From Gadus chalcogrammus (taxonomy: Eukaryota > Chordata > Actinopteri > Gadiformes > Gadidae): DNA of 64,000 nt. Below are positions 1 through 16,991 of the stretch, piece by piece. Position 1 is the stretch's first letter, and every line of letters begins with the position of its first letter. Made by a program: the position numbers and the translations under genes. The DNA lies in the NCBI RefSeq assembly GCF_026213295.1, contig NC_079415.1:26884003-26948002 (forward strand). The letters run 5' to 3'. The notes beneath the pieces are model-generated. The model saw only the letters and a list, made by a program, of their open reading frames with translations. It did no database searches and was not told the DNA's origin.

Positions 1-559
1 AGGCCCACCAGGCCCCGGGCGTTGCGGCAACGCCACCACTCGGGGTCGTCGTCAGGCTTCTCCACCACCTCCATCACCTCGCCCTTGTCGAAGTTGAGCT
101 CTTCGTCCGTCACCGAGCTGAAAGGGTAAAGGGTCTGCACTGCGTGGAAGACCCTGCTGCCATCGTCGTCGCCGCCTCCCGATTGGCCGTTCGAAACCAC
201 AACCGCCGGAGCCCCACCCACGCCATGATAATCCCCTCCCCCCGGCATCAGCTCCTCCCCGTCGCCCTCCTCCAGCACGTAGTTGGACGGGAACCAGCCC
301 ATCTGGCCAGCGGCGCTGCCCCGCCACCAGCCGTCGCTGCACTTCTCCATGACGACCACCCGGGAGCCCTTCACCAGGCTTAGCTCGTCCTCGCGCTCGG
401 CCGCGTAGGCGAACTTGACCAGCGCCGGCACGGCCAGGTCGTAGAGCCGCTCCGCCCCACCGCCGCCGCCACCGCTGCCATTGGGGGGGCACTCAGAGTC
501 ACTGCTGGGTGTGGGCGAGGCGTCCCGCACACCTGTCTTCCTCTTGGTCCTCCCCAGGC
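1..559 (-). CDS. nck2: nck2, second coding exon (partial): SH3-2 and start of SH3-3 of the NCK2 adaptor
   Basis: Cytoplasmic SH3/SH2 adaptor linking phosphotyrosine receptors to actin regulators. The minus-strand exon begins after an acceptor (polypyrimidine then CAG) at 560-561; the split Gly codon joins in frame to the donor of the exon at 12773. It reads [19 protein letters not shown], the linker typical of NCK2 rather than NCK1. A complete second SH3 follows ([45 protein letters not shown]), then a variable linker, then the third SH3 ([32 protein letters not shown]), cut by the window edge. The rest of SH3-3 and the SH2 domain lie off-window. The linkers carry longer Gly and Asp tracts (seven Gly before ERLYDL; GGGDDDG) than I recall in human NCK2, with matching GC-rich DNA. 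Which fish paralogue this is cannot be told here. Confidence 0.93.
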
Positions 560-892
560 CTGGGAGGGAGGCAGAAAGAGAGAAAAAGAGGGGTTTAGGT
601 TAAAGGTTAAATGTAGGTAGGATTTGTAAAGAGAGAGTAGAAACGAGCAGTAGAGAGCATGATTTTGAACCGTAACCCCAAAAAACTTTGTAATTCAGTC
701 ATTCAATCATTAATTTGGTCCAAGTGGCACGAGTTTGTTTAATATAAGTATAATACTTTGTTTGAGAAGTAATTTGAATTTATAATCATTTGTATCTACA
801 TATTATTTTGAAACCACTGTGGTGTTTAATGTATTTTTTCCATATTTTTACCGTATGAGAAATTCGCAGTATTGATTGACGCCCAAATCCTC

Positions 893-932
893 ATCTCGCG
901 TAGGGCCCCAAAATGTCTCGAGCCGGCCCTGG
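893..932. repeat. Terminal fragment of a hAT-like element
   Basis: A short stretch reads tcgcgtagggccccaaaatg and ends in gagccggccctg. It resembles the inner part and end of the hAT-like element at 14786-15220, which also carries gcgtagggcc and gggccccaaaat. The opposite end is not recognisable. Confidence 0.4.
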
Positions 933-3535
933 TGCCTCCGGATGGTGTTATGAACCAAGACACGACTGCACTGGATTCTCAGAAATCTCTAGGACTTCCA
1001 TAACAAGTACAGAGACACAATGACGGTCATCTTATCCATGGTTGGCGGAAAGAAACTGTGGCAGTTACAAGCAGTAAGGCCCTTGTTCCTCGCGTGAGTA
1101 AACGCTTGCGGTTCTTTGTGAGTAACGGGAAGTGAAATTCACTTTGCTTTTGTGTAAATGAGGCTTTAGGCTGCAGGAATCTAAGTTTGTTGCTCTGAAT
1201 TTGCAGCAGCGTGGAGAATGTTTTTTTCTTTTTTTATAGCAAGGCCTGCTTTTTTAAGGGTGGAAACCTTTTGTTTTTCCAATTTAGGCTAGCTCAACAC
1301 AGACAGCAGTAATTCTGCTGCAGAGAAGGTGAAAGTACAACATCACCCATAGCGTCTGAGCGATCTAAACCAAATCGGCTAAAGCCCATTCAACACTAAG
1401 TGAGTCGTTATTTGGCTGGGAAGAGAGCACTGGAGGGCTAATAAGTGGAAAGCACCTTCATCAGGGCAGCAGAGGCTAGCAGCCAAGCTAGGTATTGATT
1501 AGCAATGTTAATGCTCCCCTCGTGGCAGGAATACTAATTGCGCAGCTACCTGACCTAGCCAAGTGAATCCCTCACAGTGCTTTCAACAGTTATTTTCTGG
1601 TGACTCTGTGTGCTAGTAATAAAAATAAGCAGATGTTTCTGACACCCCCCTTTTCTCAGCTACAGAAAACAAATCTACCATTGCTAGTTGACATGCACAG
1701 AAAACGAAAACCTTTGATCACTGTCGAGATAAACATGATGATTACTGATAATTGGGAACAGCCATAGAGCCATGCATAGATGCCTAATAAACTAAAATAA
1801 TTAAAGCAATGGGTGGCTTTGGTAAACTTTACGATGTATATAAATATAATATATATATTCAATAAAGCACTTTGGGACCGCAGAGGTTTCCTTTGTCTAA
1901 GTGATGGCTCTTGCCACATTTCCACATGGAAGTCCTCTATGTGAAACGCGAAGGTGTTTTTTCTATCGTTGTCTTCTTCACCATCTGCATTTGACACAAT
2001 GTTACCAGAACCGATACGTTTTGGCTGATCTACGCCGTTCTACAGGTGTTTTGTATAACAACGCACTATACAAAACACCTGACAGAAACCAATCATCCTT
2101 CTTATCGGAAGAGCCTCCCTCTCTCTCTCTGGCCTCTCAGGGCTAAACCCATGTGACTGAAACGGGTAAGCATGGGTCGGAAGTCCCGCCGCCTCTCTCA
2201 CGACATACGCACATTTCAAATTTCCCCCCATTCTTTGCGTTCCCTCATGAGCGGGGAATGCCTGGGAATGAGGATAGGGACCGAGACCAAAACAGGAAGA
2301 GATTGGATGTTGTTTGCCTTAGAGACTGCAGATGGAGATGTCTTGCGGCTTTGAGCCATGGAAAACTGGGACCTTTTGAACCTCTCCACAACAAGCCCCT
2401 GGTGAGATTGTCATCCTCTCCTCACTCTTTTTACAATGGGCCTGGACGAAAATACATTCAGATGCTATGTAGGGCGCATATTTGGAGCTTTCCACTACTG
2501 GTCAATGATTTGAGTTCTCTAGGCCGTTCGGTACAAAGACACTGATAGCCCGATTAGGGCAGAACAGTTCTGCGTTTAGCCGTTTATCTACGGTATTGTA
2601 CTACCATAATTGGACATGCCTTGTTTTTACCAAGTCGTATTCACATACTATTTATACCGACTCACCCATACATAAATACACCGTAACTTTCAAAAGATAA
2701 TTTCTATAATCTGGTTGGAAGCTGATTGCGTTTTGTTGCATCATGCATAAAAAAATTGGCGATTCTAATCTAATCTTGACATTTTGGTTATTGAAAACTA
2801 CAAAAATTATTATTTATTTATTATTTATTTATTTTTTGTTCAGTAGTGATGGTACCACATAAACAAATGTCTATTTTAGGGATCATTAGAAAGTAAGCAT
2901 AGAGGTTAGCATACAACAGGTTGCTAATTGTGGGGAGTTCTTTCTTGTACCACCAAGTTATTGTTTTTAAGATTATACGGCAATGCTATCCTAGCGGAGG
3001 CGAATTAACGGTAAAAGTAAGCATTTTAATAATATAATAAACACATTTGAATGCTTTCCGCACATAGCTTTTCATTGCAAGTAAATCCCAAAAAGATAAA
3101 TCGTAATATCGTATATATTTATTTATATTTTCAGAAACACAATACATATGATATTGTAACATCAGATCCTGAGGTCCCTGCTGATTCGCGTCACTACACT
3201 ACACCTTATTGAAGGAAAGCCCAGCCGGCTCTCCCCTGCTGGTTAGGATACCAGCAAGGTTTAGGCTCCTTGGGCTGGAAGGGCGATTAGAGAAAATTGG
3301 AGGTACAATAGTCTCTGTGGGTCAGAGAACCCCAGCAAGCACTCTGCTACCGCCCTACGTCCTTCAACACTGTCTCCCGGTGCAGGAGAAGGTCAAGAGC
3401 AGTCCCTTCCCCGATAGAAAAGCATACAAATCCATTTTCTCCCTCTTGGCTCTGCTCTGAAGCTTGAAACAGGGATCACCTATGGATGATCTTGAAGCTT
3501 CACTGACCATCTTACCTACTGAGGCATATGGGCTA
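933..3535. other. nck2 intron, no gene seen
   Basis: Mixed AT-rich, non-tandem sequence inside the intron between the two visible nck2 coding exons (560-12772). Open frames here are short, overlap on both strands and have no family resemblance. Confidence 0.6.
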
Positions 3536-3708
<173 letters not shown>

Positions 3709-4538
3709 ATGCTAAAATACTTGTAAGCAGAAGCAGCATGCCGATATACTGGCATTTCCTGAACAGCTGGAATTCAAGCAATAACAGAAAAAAAAACAAT
3801 TTTGTAAACAGGAAATGTTACTAAATAAGGAGATTAATTGTTCCATAAAAAAACATTAACCAAGCATAAATGAAATATCCTCGAACAGAGCATTCGAAAA
3901 AAAGCCAGCCTAATAGTGTTCCTTGAATGGCAGGGTCCTACACTTGCGTGCGGTTGCATGTTTAACTGTCAACTGAGACTGTGGACTGATTTAAATTCAA
4001 CCACGGTGAACGCCTGTGGGCCTCATGCAGCTCCTCTCATGGAATCATTCTTCAATTCTGTTTTCGAATAACAGGTTGAAAAATAAAATAAGAAATTACT
4101 ATTATATTCAATAAGAATGAATATTTTGACATGAAATTTGTGTGTCGCAGAAAGTATAATCGAAGAATTCAAGTAGCTAAAAAATAGTTTTCATTACAAC
4201 AAGAATACAATTGAATGAATTGAACATTTGTGGCTGAACGCCGAAAAAATATGAACTATCTTAGCAGCATCAGAACCACACCTTGTTCAAATTGGACGTA
4301 AACAAAACCAAAGAAACCTTGAGGCCTGAGTCCAGAACTCTCTGGAATACCAGCATCTCAGACGACGAGTCAATCCCCCCCTCAGCACAACGCAAAGAAA
4401 AGCGAGAGGAAGGCTATATTTAGACTGCGCAGGAAATGAGGCGCACTGCCATCGCAACGGAGTGAGCAGCGCTTTTAATGGCGAGGCAGGAGACGCTTTT
4501 GACAAGCCGGCAGAACGCATGGCTGGGGCCCGGGGAGG

Positions 4539-4697
<159 letters not shown>

Positions 4698-5073
4698 GAA
4701 GCACACGCTCAAAGATCTCTTTGCAAGGAGATGACATGTTATCTCTACATCTATTACATGCCAGTGGCCCATAGCTCTGCCTACAATAAATGCATTCAAC
4801 AATGAAGATACAAACCGAAGATGCAAGAATCATGCAATACATACAATTCATCAAATTAGCAAACAGCTGTAAGTGCTACAATATAAACACTTAGTATATT
4901 TTTCATGTGTCAAGATGCAGTCTGAGCAGATTTTGTCTTCAGTCCGCAGCAGAAGATTGATCAGGTTTCTGTTGCCCTTATGTCAGCAGGGAGCTTGTTC
5001 CACTGTTGTGGAGCCAGCACAGCAAACAATACAAACAGATGTACACATTCCACATGTGCAATTCAGCAGCCGC

Positions 5074-5182
<109 letters not shown>

Positions 5183-5535
5183 GTAAACTCCCTCTACGTT
5201 AACAGTGACAGCATGCATCATGCAGTGTGAATGGTAATGAGCTAACCAGTGTACAAACACTGGTCAACACCTTCTGGGAACAAATTACAGAGAACGAGCC
5301 ATCTGACGGCCGTCCCCCTGACCGTGGAGAGACATAAACACCTGTAAGTCCCAAACAAAGAGACCGTTTAATTCACGATTGGTAGACCACAAAGGAAGGG
5401 AAATGTTGATAATTGCCACACACACACTGGGACGCCAGGAAATTAGTCACTCAGGGTAGCCTGATAACTAAAGGCCCTCAATCTAAAGTTAGAGATAGTA
5501 AGATGCTTCAGGTATACTGTACACCCCACCCCCCC

Positions 5536-5586
5536 CACGCACGCACGCACGCACGCACACGCACACGCACACGCACACACACACAC
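5536..5586. repeat. (CACG)n/(CA)n short compound microsatellite
   Basis: CACG units, then CACACG units, then CA units. A C-rich run (5524-5536) precedes them. Confidence 0.9.
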
Positions 5587-10052
<4,466 letters not shown>

Positions 10053-10260
10053 AGGTCCCATGGCATGCTACTTTATATAGGTTTTAGTGGGCCCTTAAAT
10101 ACATTTTATTGAAGACGTTCAAGAAATTCAGCCTTGGTGCAGAATTACAGCCACCACGAGCCAGTCCCACAATGAGCTTTTCACAAACGTTCCGTTTTTT
10201 AGAGGCGGGTCAAGGCGGAGGGTGGGGGTGTGGCCCTGAGCAGTTTACAGCCCCGCCTAG
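10053..10260 (+). repeat. Left end of a TTAA-flanked DNA element (same family as 26618-28577)
   Basis: TTAA at 10049-10052 is followed by aggtcccatggcatgc, then a region alignable to 26618-26840: 'ttagtgggcc', 'gacgt(t/c)c..gaaattcagc', 'ggtgcagaattacag', 'ggtcaaggcggagggtgggg' and 'ggccctgagcag'. The matching right end was not found, so the copy is truncated or diverged. TTAA flanks suggest a piggyBac-type mover (inference). Confidence 0.6.
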
Positions 10261-10904
10261 ACGGGACGTTTGAAACAAGTGTTTCAATCGTGCAACAATA
10301 ATACCTTCATAGAAAACACACTAACATACCTCAGACCCAAACCTAGTACTGAAGGGAAATTAAAAATGAGCGGAAAACTTAGGCGGGCGGAGCCAGGCTA
10401 ACGATGCGCCCTCCCTAGGTCGCAAAATTGTTGCGAGTCGACCGTTACGTTGGGACTGAGGACTAGAAACGCCATGGATGCAGACGCGCAGGAAGATATT
10501 TTCGGCAGGGGGTGCGGGGTGACAGCCACGTATAGTTTATATAATTCTAAAGATACTATGTTACACAGGCTCTGTATTCTGCAGACCACTCTAGAACTTG
10601 TTGGTCGTTGTTGTGTCTGTTGAGTGTGCATGCTATGCGTAGGCTGGATTGCAATTGCGTGAAGACAAACCTGATTTTCTAATCAGCTAACCAAGCCAGC
10701 CTGATTGTGTTACTAAAAAACTCTTGCCTTTTGTCATATGCACAGAGCTGAAATTAATTTACGTTTTTAGTGTAAATTAGTTTGAAATTAAATTATTTCC
10801 TTTGCTGTACGTATTGTTTACGTATTCTAAGTAATTTTTTAAGAGTGCATCTTTTTCTCACACTCACTCACTCACTCATACACGTTATGTCTTTTTCACT
10901 GATC

Positions 10905-11087
10905 CAAGCACTGCAATACAAAAATGTTAAGTAACTTGTCATTTGAGTAACTTTACAACAAAGTACTTTTTTACTCTTACTCAAGTAGGTTTTTAAATTG
11001 GAATATTTACTTTTACTCAGGAAGATTTCGAATAAAGTAATTGTACTTTTATTTGAGTATAGATTTTCAGTACTCTACCCACCACTG
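10905..11087 (-). repeat. Dispersed fish repeat ending in CAGTGGTGG
   Basis: On the minus strand it begins CAGTGGTGGGTAGAGTACTG and continues with 'agtaaaagtaaat' and 'aagtaattgtac' words typical of a very common teleost non-autonomous element. The distal end is diffuse. Confidence 0.55.
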
Positions 11088-11372
11088 CTACCGAGCGATC
11101 AGCCAATATAAAGTGCCTCATCCAGACCTGTTTTGCGAGGTTCAAGTTTATTCTAGAGCCCTTTAAAAACATTAACAGTTGACCTAAGTGTTGTATAATT
11201 CAACTATCTAGTTGTAAAACTATCAAATAAAAGAAAACCAATTCAAAAGCACAAAAAAGGACACACTAGACCATTATACAACTTATAAGGAGTAAGGGAA
11301 TATAAATTAGTTTTTAGGAGGGATTTGAAGATGGAAACTGAAGGAGGTGTGCTCTCGTATCATCATTCGATT

Positions 11373-11440
11373 TTAAGCCTAGACTAAACAACACAGTTAG
11401 AAGTCAAAAACCTCCTGAGAGCGGGAGAGAGTCTGCCTAA
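11373..11440 (+). repeat. 68-bp direct repeat, left copy
   Basis: Starts ttaagcct and ends gtctgcctaa. It matches 12688-12755 at about 58 of 68 positions without gaps. Both copies begin with TTAA and end with TTAA (CTAA here), and they enclose the element at 11441-12687. Confidence 0.85.
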
Positions 11441-12687
11441 AGGTCCAATGACATGCCACAAGGTGTGATTGTGATTAGTCGTACAAGCCGTTTTGAAAAT
11501 CTGCCCCTTATGACATCACAAGTGGGCGTGTCCACCTAGATGTGTGAAGGATAGATGAACAACGTTTGCAACAGTCCACTGGGTAGGCTGGTCGACTGAT
11601 CCATCCAGCACACAGCTAAGTAGACATGCCCACCTGTGCAAGCCCGGATTATCCATAGATACAGTCGGCCTGGGGCACCAGCCAAATTGAGCCAATGGGG
11701 GGGCACCAAATGATCAGGACAATGACTAGACTAGATTTTTGTTATATTTGACATCAGCCTAATATACTAGAAGAGATACAAACACAAAAAAAATTAACCA
11801 CTGATAGGATTATTAATAAAAAGAAAAATATTTGTGATTTGGTTGTAAGCTAAGTGCCCCCCTCCCCCCATCATAGACGAGTCCACAATAACAAAGCGGC
11901 AATGGCGAGAAATTTATGGAAACAAAAAAAACTAAAATGGACAGGCATCAGCAAAGCGGTTTCGCAAAAAGAAAGCTAAAAAAATAAAAATAATTGCGAC
12001 ACATAGCCGCGATTCAATATGTCGCATCAATCGGAAGCTTTTTTTTGCGCAAACCAACTTTGGCAATGACTTATTCAGTTCAAAAACTTTGTGCTGAGGA
12101 GATGCTCCAAATCATCAGAAGAAATGGCACACAGACAACCTTCCCCGGCGTGTTTGTTGCGCTCAGGCCTTTCCTAACCCTGCCTGTTACCAACTGCGAG
12201 GGCGAGAGATCCTTCTCTCAACTGAAACGGATCAAGAACGAACTAAGGACAATGATGGGACTGAAGTGTCTGTCTGCCCTCTCCCTGATATTTGAATTGA
12301 ATCTGAACTGGTAAAACAAATGGACTTCGAGGATTTACTGAACGACTTTGCCAGCAAGAAATCGAGGAAGAAATTATAAAGGTAAGGCCTATTTACAATT
12401 ATTTCTATCACTGTAAGTCATTTTCAGGATTTTTGGTTGGATCTACATTTTTCTGTTGTATGTGTGTTGAGTCTGTACTATAATTCCTTGTAAATCTGGC
12501 CTTTATGCCAGTCAATTTTAACATTTTTGTGCAAAGCTGAAGGATAGGGGAATTCCATGTGTAGTCTCCCTGGGGGCGTCCTAAGGGGTTAATCCGGGCC
12601 TGCACCTAGGATGTCAGAAGAGGCAGATTTTCAAAACGGCTTGTAATGGCTAATCTCTCTCACACCTGGTTGTACAATATGTCACCT
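11441..12687. mobile_element. TTAA-type non-autonomous element interrupted by a hAT-like insertion
   Basis: The ends are inverted: aggtccaatgacat at the left, and atgtcacct followed by TTAA (12688-12691) at the right. Subterminal arms are also inverted ('caagccgttttgaaaatctg' near 11488 against 'cagattttcaaaacggcttg' near 12626). The left flank is CTAA, one change from TTAA. The middle (about 11632-12606) is a second element whose ends read gcaagcccggattatcc and, inverted, gcaggcccggattaacc; it carries the hAT transposase remnant. The whole lies in the nck2 intron, 85 bp from the donor. Confidence 0.7.
12060..12314 (+). pseudogene. hAT transposase C-terminal remnant
   Basis: The frame encodes about 80 residues containing LRPFLTLPVTNCEGERSFSQ, LKRIKNELRTMMG and LSALSLI. 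These match the hAT C-terminal dimerisation region (the 'P-V-S/T-xx-x-E-R-S-F-S-x-L-K-x-I-K' block). The rest of the transposase (BED finger, DDE core) is absent, and the frame stops after ELNLNW. It lies inside the inner element bounded at about 11632 and 12606, so it is a decayed internal fragment, not a host gene. Confidence 0.75.
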
Positions 12688-12755
12688 TTAAGCCTTGACT
12701 CAAGCACAGAGTTAGAAGTCAAAAATCGCCTGAGAGCAGGAAAGAGTCTGCTTAA
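12688..12755 (+). repeat. 68-bp direct repeat, right copy
   Basis: Starts ttaagcctt and ends gtctgcttaa; partner of 11373-11440. It ends 15 bp before the GT of the nck2 exon donor (GT occupies 12772-12771 on the minus strand), so it sits in the first bases of the intron. Confidence 0.85.
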
Positions 12756-12772
12756 AGGCCTGCTTGTCTCAC

Positions 12773-12998
12773 CCAGCGTGTCCTTGATGTTGCGGACCAG
12801 CGAGCCTTTCTTCAGGCTGTTCTTGCGCTCCACGTAGTTGGAGGGCACGTAGCCCGTCGCGTTGGCTCCATTGCGAACCAGCCACCACGTCTTAGAGTCG
12901 TCCAGCAGCAGCAGCCGTTCGCTCTTCCGGATGTCCAGCTCCTGGTCCTGCTGGGCGTGGTAGTCCCACTTGGCGATCACCATGGTTTCCTCCGTCAT
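12773..12998 (-). CDS. nck2: nck2, first coding exon: SH3-1 of the NCK2 adaptor
   Basis: Starts at ATG 12998 ([20 protein letters not shown]). The first SH3 domain covers about residues 4-60, with the ligand-groove motifs WDY (residues 11-13), SKTWW (35-39) and GYVPSNYVE (49-57). NCK-specific [14 protein letters not shown] follows, and the exon ends at a CTGG|GTGAGA donor in phase 1. It joins in frame to the exon at 559. Residue 30 is Leu where I recall Trp (NERLWLLDD in human), and residue 40 is Leu where I recall Arg; the conserved double Trp of the groove is kept. The gene is on the minus strand and its promoter lies to the right. Confidence 0.94.
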
Positions 12999-13581
12999 CT
13001 TTCATGGGAGTCAACACGACCCCACCCACCCCGCCGCCCCGCCCCTCCCCCACAAAAACACCAGTCCTGGATTGACAAACAAACAGACAAATACAATAGA
13101 TCAGTTTATATGGCGTGATGGGAGACATAGCCAAGCGTTTGTCAAGGCATGACTGGCCTTAAAATGTTTAGGTATCTATAGAGCTGACTACAATTCTGCC
13201 CTTTTCCATTCCAAAACTAAAGACATAGTGATGATTGTTTTTTTGCATTCAAAATTATGTTAGGCGCTCACAAATGCTGATAAAAAACATATCATAGTGG
13301 CCCAAAGCTGCACTTTGGAGAATATTGTGGAAGAATTCTGACTTTAGACTAAATGTAGAAAGCTTTGACAACAAGTAACAAGTGAGTAAATAATAGAATG
13401 AAGCATACATATATGTTTGTGTTTCATAACGCTGCCGTTGCTTAAGTTCTACACAGACGATAGACAAGAGTTAAGTATGCTACAAATTGCATACTTAACG
13501 CTGTGTTTGATCTAAGAATGAATGCCAAAGCAATTTGATGCTCACCCAGCAGCGGGATATGTAAGGGATAATGTATAGAAC

Positions 13582-13689
13582 GCCGGTCATTGTCACGCAA
13601 ATAAGCCCCGACAGGGCGAACAGGACACCGACGCACAGCGGAGGAGTTTTGCTTCGCCCTGAAGGGGCTTATTTTTGATAATGACCGGC
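13582..13689. mobile_element. 108-bp hairpin element (MITE-like)
   Basis: The ends are inverted repeats: gccggtcattgtcacgcaaa at the left, and aaaaatgaccggc-type sequence (ttgataatgaccggc) at the right. The second block, aataagcccc, is mirrored by ggggcttatt, and cagggcgaa by ttcgccctg. It can fold almost end to end into one hairpin. It lies about 0.6 kb upstream of the nck2 coding start, inside the presumed first intron. Confidence 0.75.
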
Positions 13690-13791
13690 AATGGTTTACA
13701 CACTTTCCCTCTTATTACACGGCTGCTTGCCAAAACGAAAAAATAACTTCACGTGGTGTGCCTTTTTACAATCTATTTGTTACCACTGCAG

Positions 13792-13935
13792 TGTTGCCAA
13801 TTACCTTGAAAAAGTAAACAGATTACTGATTACTAGTTACTCCTTAAAATAGTAACTTAGTTACTTTACTGATTACTTGACTTTAAAAGTAACTAAGTTA
13901 TATTACAAGATACTTTATTAGTTACATTTAGCTGC
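13792..13935 (+). repeat. Dispersed fish repeat (CAGTGTTGCC... type)
   Basis: Begins cagtgttgccaattacc and continues with repeated 'gattactagttact', 'agtaacttagttac' and 'aaaagtaactaag' words. This is a known style of teleost non-autonomous element. The right end is unclear. Confidence 0.5.
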
Positions 13936-14379
13936 AACAACACCCCCTGCCGCCTCAAAATAAAAAATTACCAATTTTTTTGTAATTTTTTTTTGTTTTG
14001 GCAATACTAACTTTTTGCCACCCCCTGTCAACAATTGTTCTTCAACCCCCCCCCCCCCCAACAGTTCTGCGCAGGGGGCTGGTAGGGGGAATTCGGGAGG
14101 GACCCATCAGTACCTCTTGTGTACAGGGCCCAGAATTTGGTGCTACGACCTCGGAGCACACACTGAGACACGGCTTTCAACCGCTTCCGCCAACTTTTAA
14201 TGCGTAGACAAAATATCACCGCGCGCTTTATCACCGGACGTATCTCCACGTCCGTGACGTAAACATCGCGTTCTAGTGCTCGAGCTGCTCAGACCTCCCC
14301 GTGGTTATACTGTAGTTCTCTGGCGATAACGTAGAGGCTCCCACAAGCTCTCTCTGCTGCCGTCGCTCTAGCGCAACAC

Positions 14380-14425
14380 ACACACACACACACACACGCA
14401 CACACGCACACACGCACACGCACGC
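14380..14425. repeat. Short (CA)n/(CACG)n microsatellite
   Basis: CA units mixed with CACACG units, followed by a GC-rich stretch. Confidence 0.85.
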
Positions 14426-14785
14426 AGCACCGCGCGACGAATTCTGCCGCTAATAACTACTGGTGCAAGGATTCTGGAGAGTCAAGGTCGACACTCGCCT
14501 CTGATAGATTGAAGTCTTTGAAGACCTAGGCCTCGTGCCCACTGCATCCGTCCGTTGACTGATCCTCATTGACTTTCTGCTTCTGCACGTTTTTTTGTGC
14601 GGCATCTCCCTGCTTCTGAAATGCGCGCACATCTCCACCCACCGCTCGTCCGCTTGTTTCCATCAGCATTCCACTGTGCGACCATCCCTGTTGCGTAATG
14701 CGGATTGCGTATGCCCTCATACATTGTTGAAATCATATGCTGAATGCTTTATTCTTGCTATGTGTTTTTTAGGTACTGGTCGGGG

Positions 14786-15220
14786 CAGTGCCGCCGCTCC
14801 CATAACGCGCACTACGCGCTGCGCGTAGGGCCTCAAGTCCTGAGGGGGGCCCCAAAAAAAAAAAAAAAATATATATATATATAGGCTGTCTCTGTTTACA
14901 AAGTAAAGTGTGTAAATATTTGTGTAAATAGTTTCTGCTTGTAAATCTTTGCTTCATAGAAGAATTTTTCTTACTTGTATACTTCTGGTTTTAAGTTTGT
15001 ATTTATGGATAACTATTTAATTTAAAAGATTATGGACATTCCAATACTTGTGTGTACTGTATGTATGTTTTGCCTGTTCTGTGAACTGTGTTTACAAAGT
15101 AGATTTAACTTTTGCGTTTTAATAAAATGTTAAACCGGCAGAAACCAATTCTTTTTTTCGGGGGGGGGGGCCCATAAAGGAGTTATGCTTAGGGCCCCAA
15201 AATAGCTAGCAGCGGCACTG
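14786..15220. mobile_element. hAT-like non-autonomous element with 8-bp target duplication
   Basis: The left end is cagtgccgccgct; the right end, inverted, is cagtgccgctgct. It is flanked by GGTCGGGG (14778-14785) and GGTCGGGC (15221-15228), a 7/8 match as expected for hAT target duplications. Inside are an (A)n/(AT)n stretch at 14853-14881 and a G run near 15160. No transposase frame is present. Confidence 0.8.
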
Positions 15221-15228
15221 GGTCGGGC

Positions 15229-16991
15229 TATAATAACACCACGTTGGCTATGCAATCGCGGACAAATACGATGCCCTGCAATAGCCGCAATTATTCTCTC
15301 ACGCACCATGATGAAGGAACAAATGTGTGGTAGGAACTAGGAAGTAAAGTTCTCGCGTATGTTTACTGGGACCCACGCCGGCGAGAGACATCTACATTCC
15401 GATTGGCTGGCAGTCATTTACAGCCGAAACGCTACTAGCTCATGTGCATAGAGTTGAGCTGTTTTCAACTCTCATTTAGCTTTACAGCTTTCAAGCTATC
15501 GCATTATCGCTCATGTCTAATAGAAAGTGACTGGGCGTTTATCGCTCAAAACGCTTTACAGCTTTTGGTGTGAACGCACAGTTAGACAGCCAGGCCGTTT
15601 TGCCGGCGATGTCAGAACAAAAGTTCCTCACAAGAGGTTTTTGAGTGTTGTTTGAGCCAGAGGAGTCGATTCTTCATGAGGACGACTCGAATTAGGAACA
15701 TTTGATGTTACACGAAGTGCAAAATCAACTGAGAGAATAGATTGAGAGTGGGGGGGAGAGTGTGTGTGGGTGTAAGAGAGAGAGGCTGCAAGAGAGACTG
15801 TAATATATCTTAAGTGCTTTGGAGATAATGCACGTGGAAAAGGCAAGATAATAAAGCTGGCATCTAGCTGTGTTTGCAGGCGAAAAGAGGTGGTAAACAA
15901 CTTGTCATCTTCTATAGGGGAAACAGAAGAACAGAGTAGGTGTGGACATGGAAAGAACACTAAGAGGATCTATTCAATTGAAGACCGGCAGTCCCAGACC
16001 AATAGAAGGGCTGAGTCAGACCACCTCATTACCACCATGCACACAGTGCACAAACAGCCTGGATTGACGAACCAAAACACAAAAATCAGCAGATCATTAT
16101 CAAGCCACCAAGCAGCGTGGCGCATGCTAGCTAAGTTGGCAAATGGCTAACAACCTTTAAGCGGGAAGTTTATATCAAAAGAAAAAAAGTATTCCCTGCT
16201 GGCCCAGACTAAAAAAGGAGTTTCGTTTCATTAAGTTCCTTTAGTTATGAACAGTGGGGACTTCAGTGAGACAGGATATCCGAATTCTGATTGCAGAAAT
16301 AATGAAACAAAACCAATCCCTCCCGCATTGAATTTCCGACCCAATTCTCAAATTGCCATCGTCTGCTGGGTATAATAGATTTTCCGCATGACGTAGGCTA
16401 CCCGCTTTAGTCTTATAAACGTTTGGCAACGTTTATGAACCACCATTCCCAGCAGGGAGCAAATATCCGGCCAGAGTCTTTCCACTCAAAGCCACGCCTA
16501 TATGATGGTTGATTATTTTCTGAATGGCCAATCGTACATCATGACAGTAATCTATCCTAAAACACATACATTTTACATGCATGCTGATAAAAATGCATCT
16601 AAACAACAAGCATAACCTTCTCCCAAACTCACTGGTGGTGGTATTGGTGATGGTGGTGGTGGTGGAAGGGGGGTGCATCTCTAGAGATGCAGAATCCCAT
16701 GCATCTCTAACGATCGAAGAAATGGGATAGGATGCTTCCTCATCCAACTGTAGCGCAACACAGCATTAAATTGTTATGGCAGCCATCCATTAATTATTCA
16801 TTAGTGTGTTCATTGCTCTAGAAAGTAAAACAAATTTCCTGCTCAATATCCTCTTCGAAACACTGCAGTGGTCTGATTAAAGGGACTCTGACCTTTGTTG
16901 CATTTGAGAATTACAGCACATTCAAATCATCCCGCCTTCCTCCAATGCCCCACCCCCTAAGCGTACAAAACTAAGCGTTATTTTTGAGTAC
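15229..16991. other. Presumed nck2 first intron, no gene seen
   Basis: No coding exon recognised. A stretch near 15540-15590 ('gctcaaaacgctttacagcttttggtgtgaacgc') resembles words also seen at 43083-43117 and may be part of a dispersed repeat. A small (TGGTGG) run lies at 16632-16665. Confidence 0.5.
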
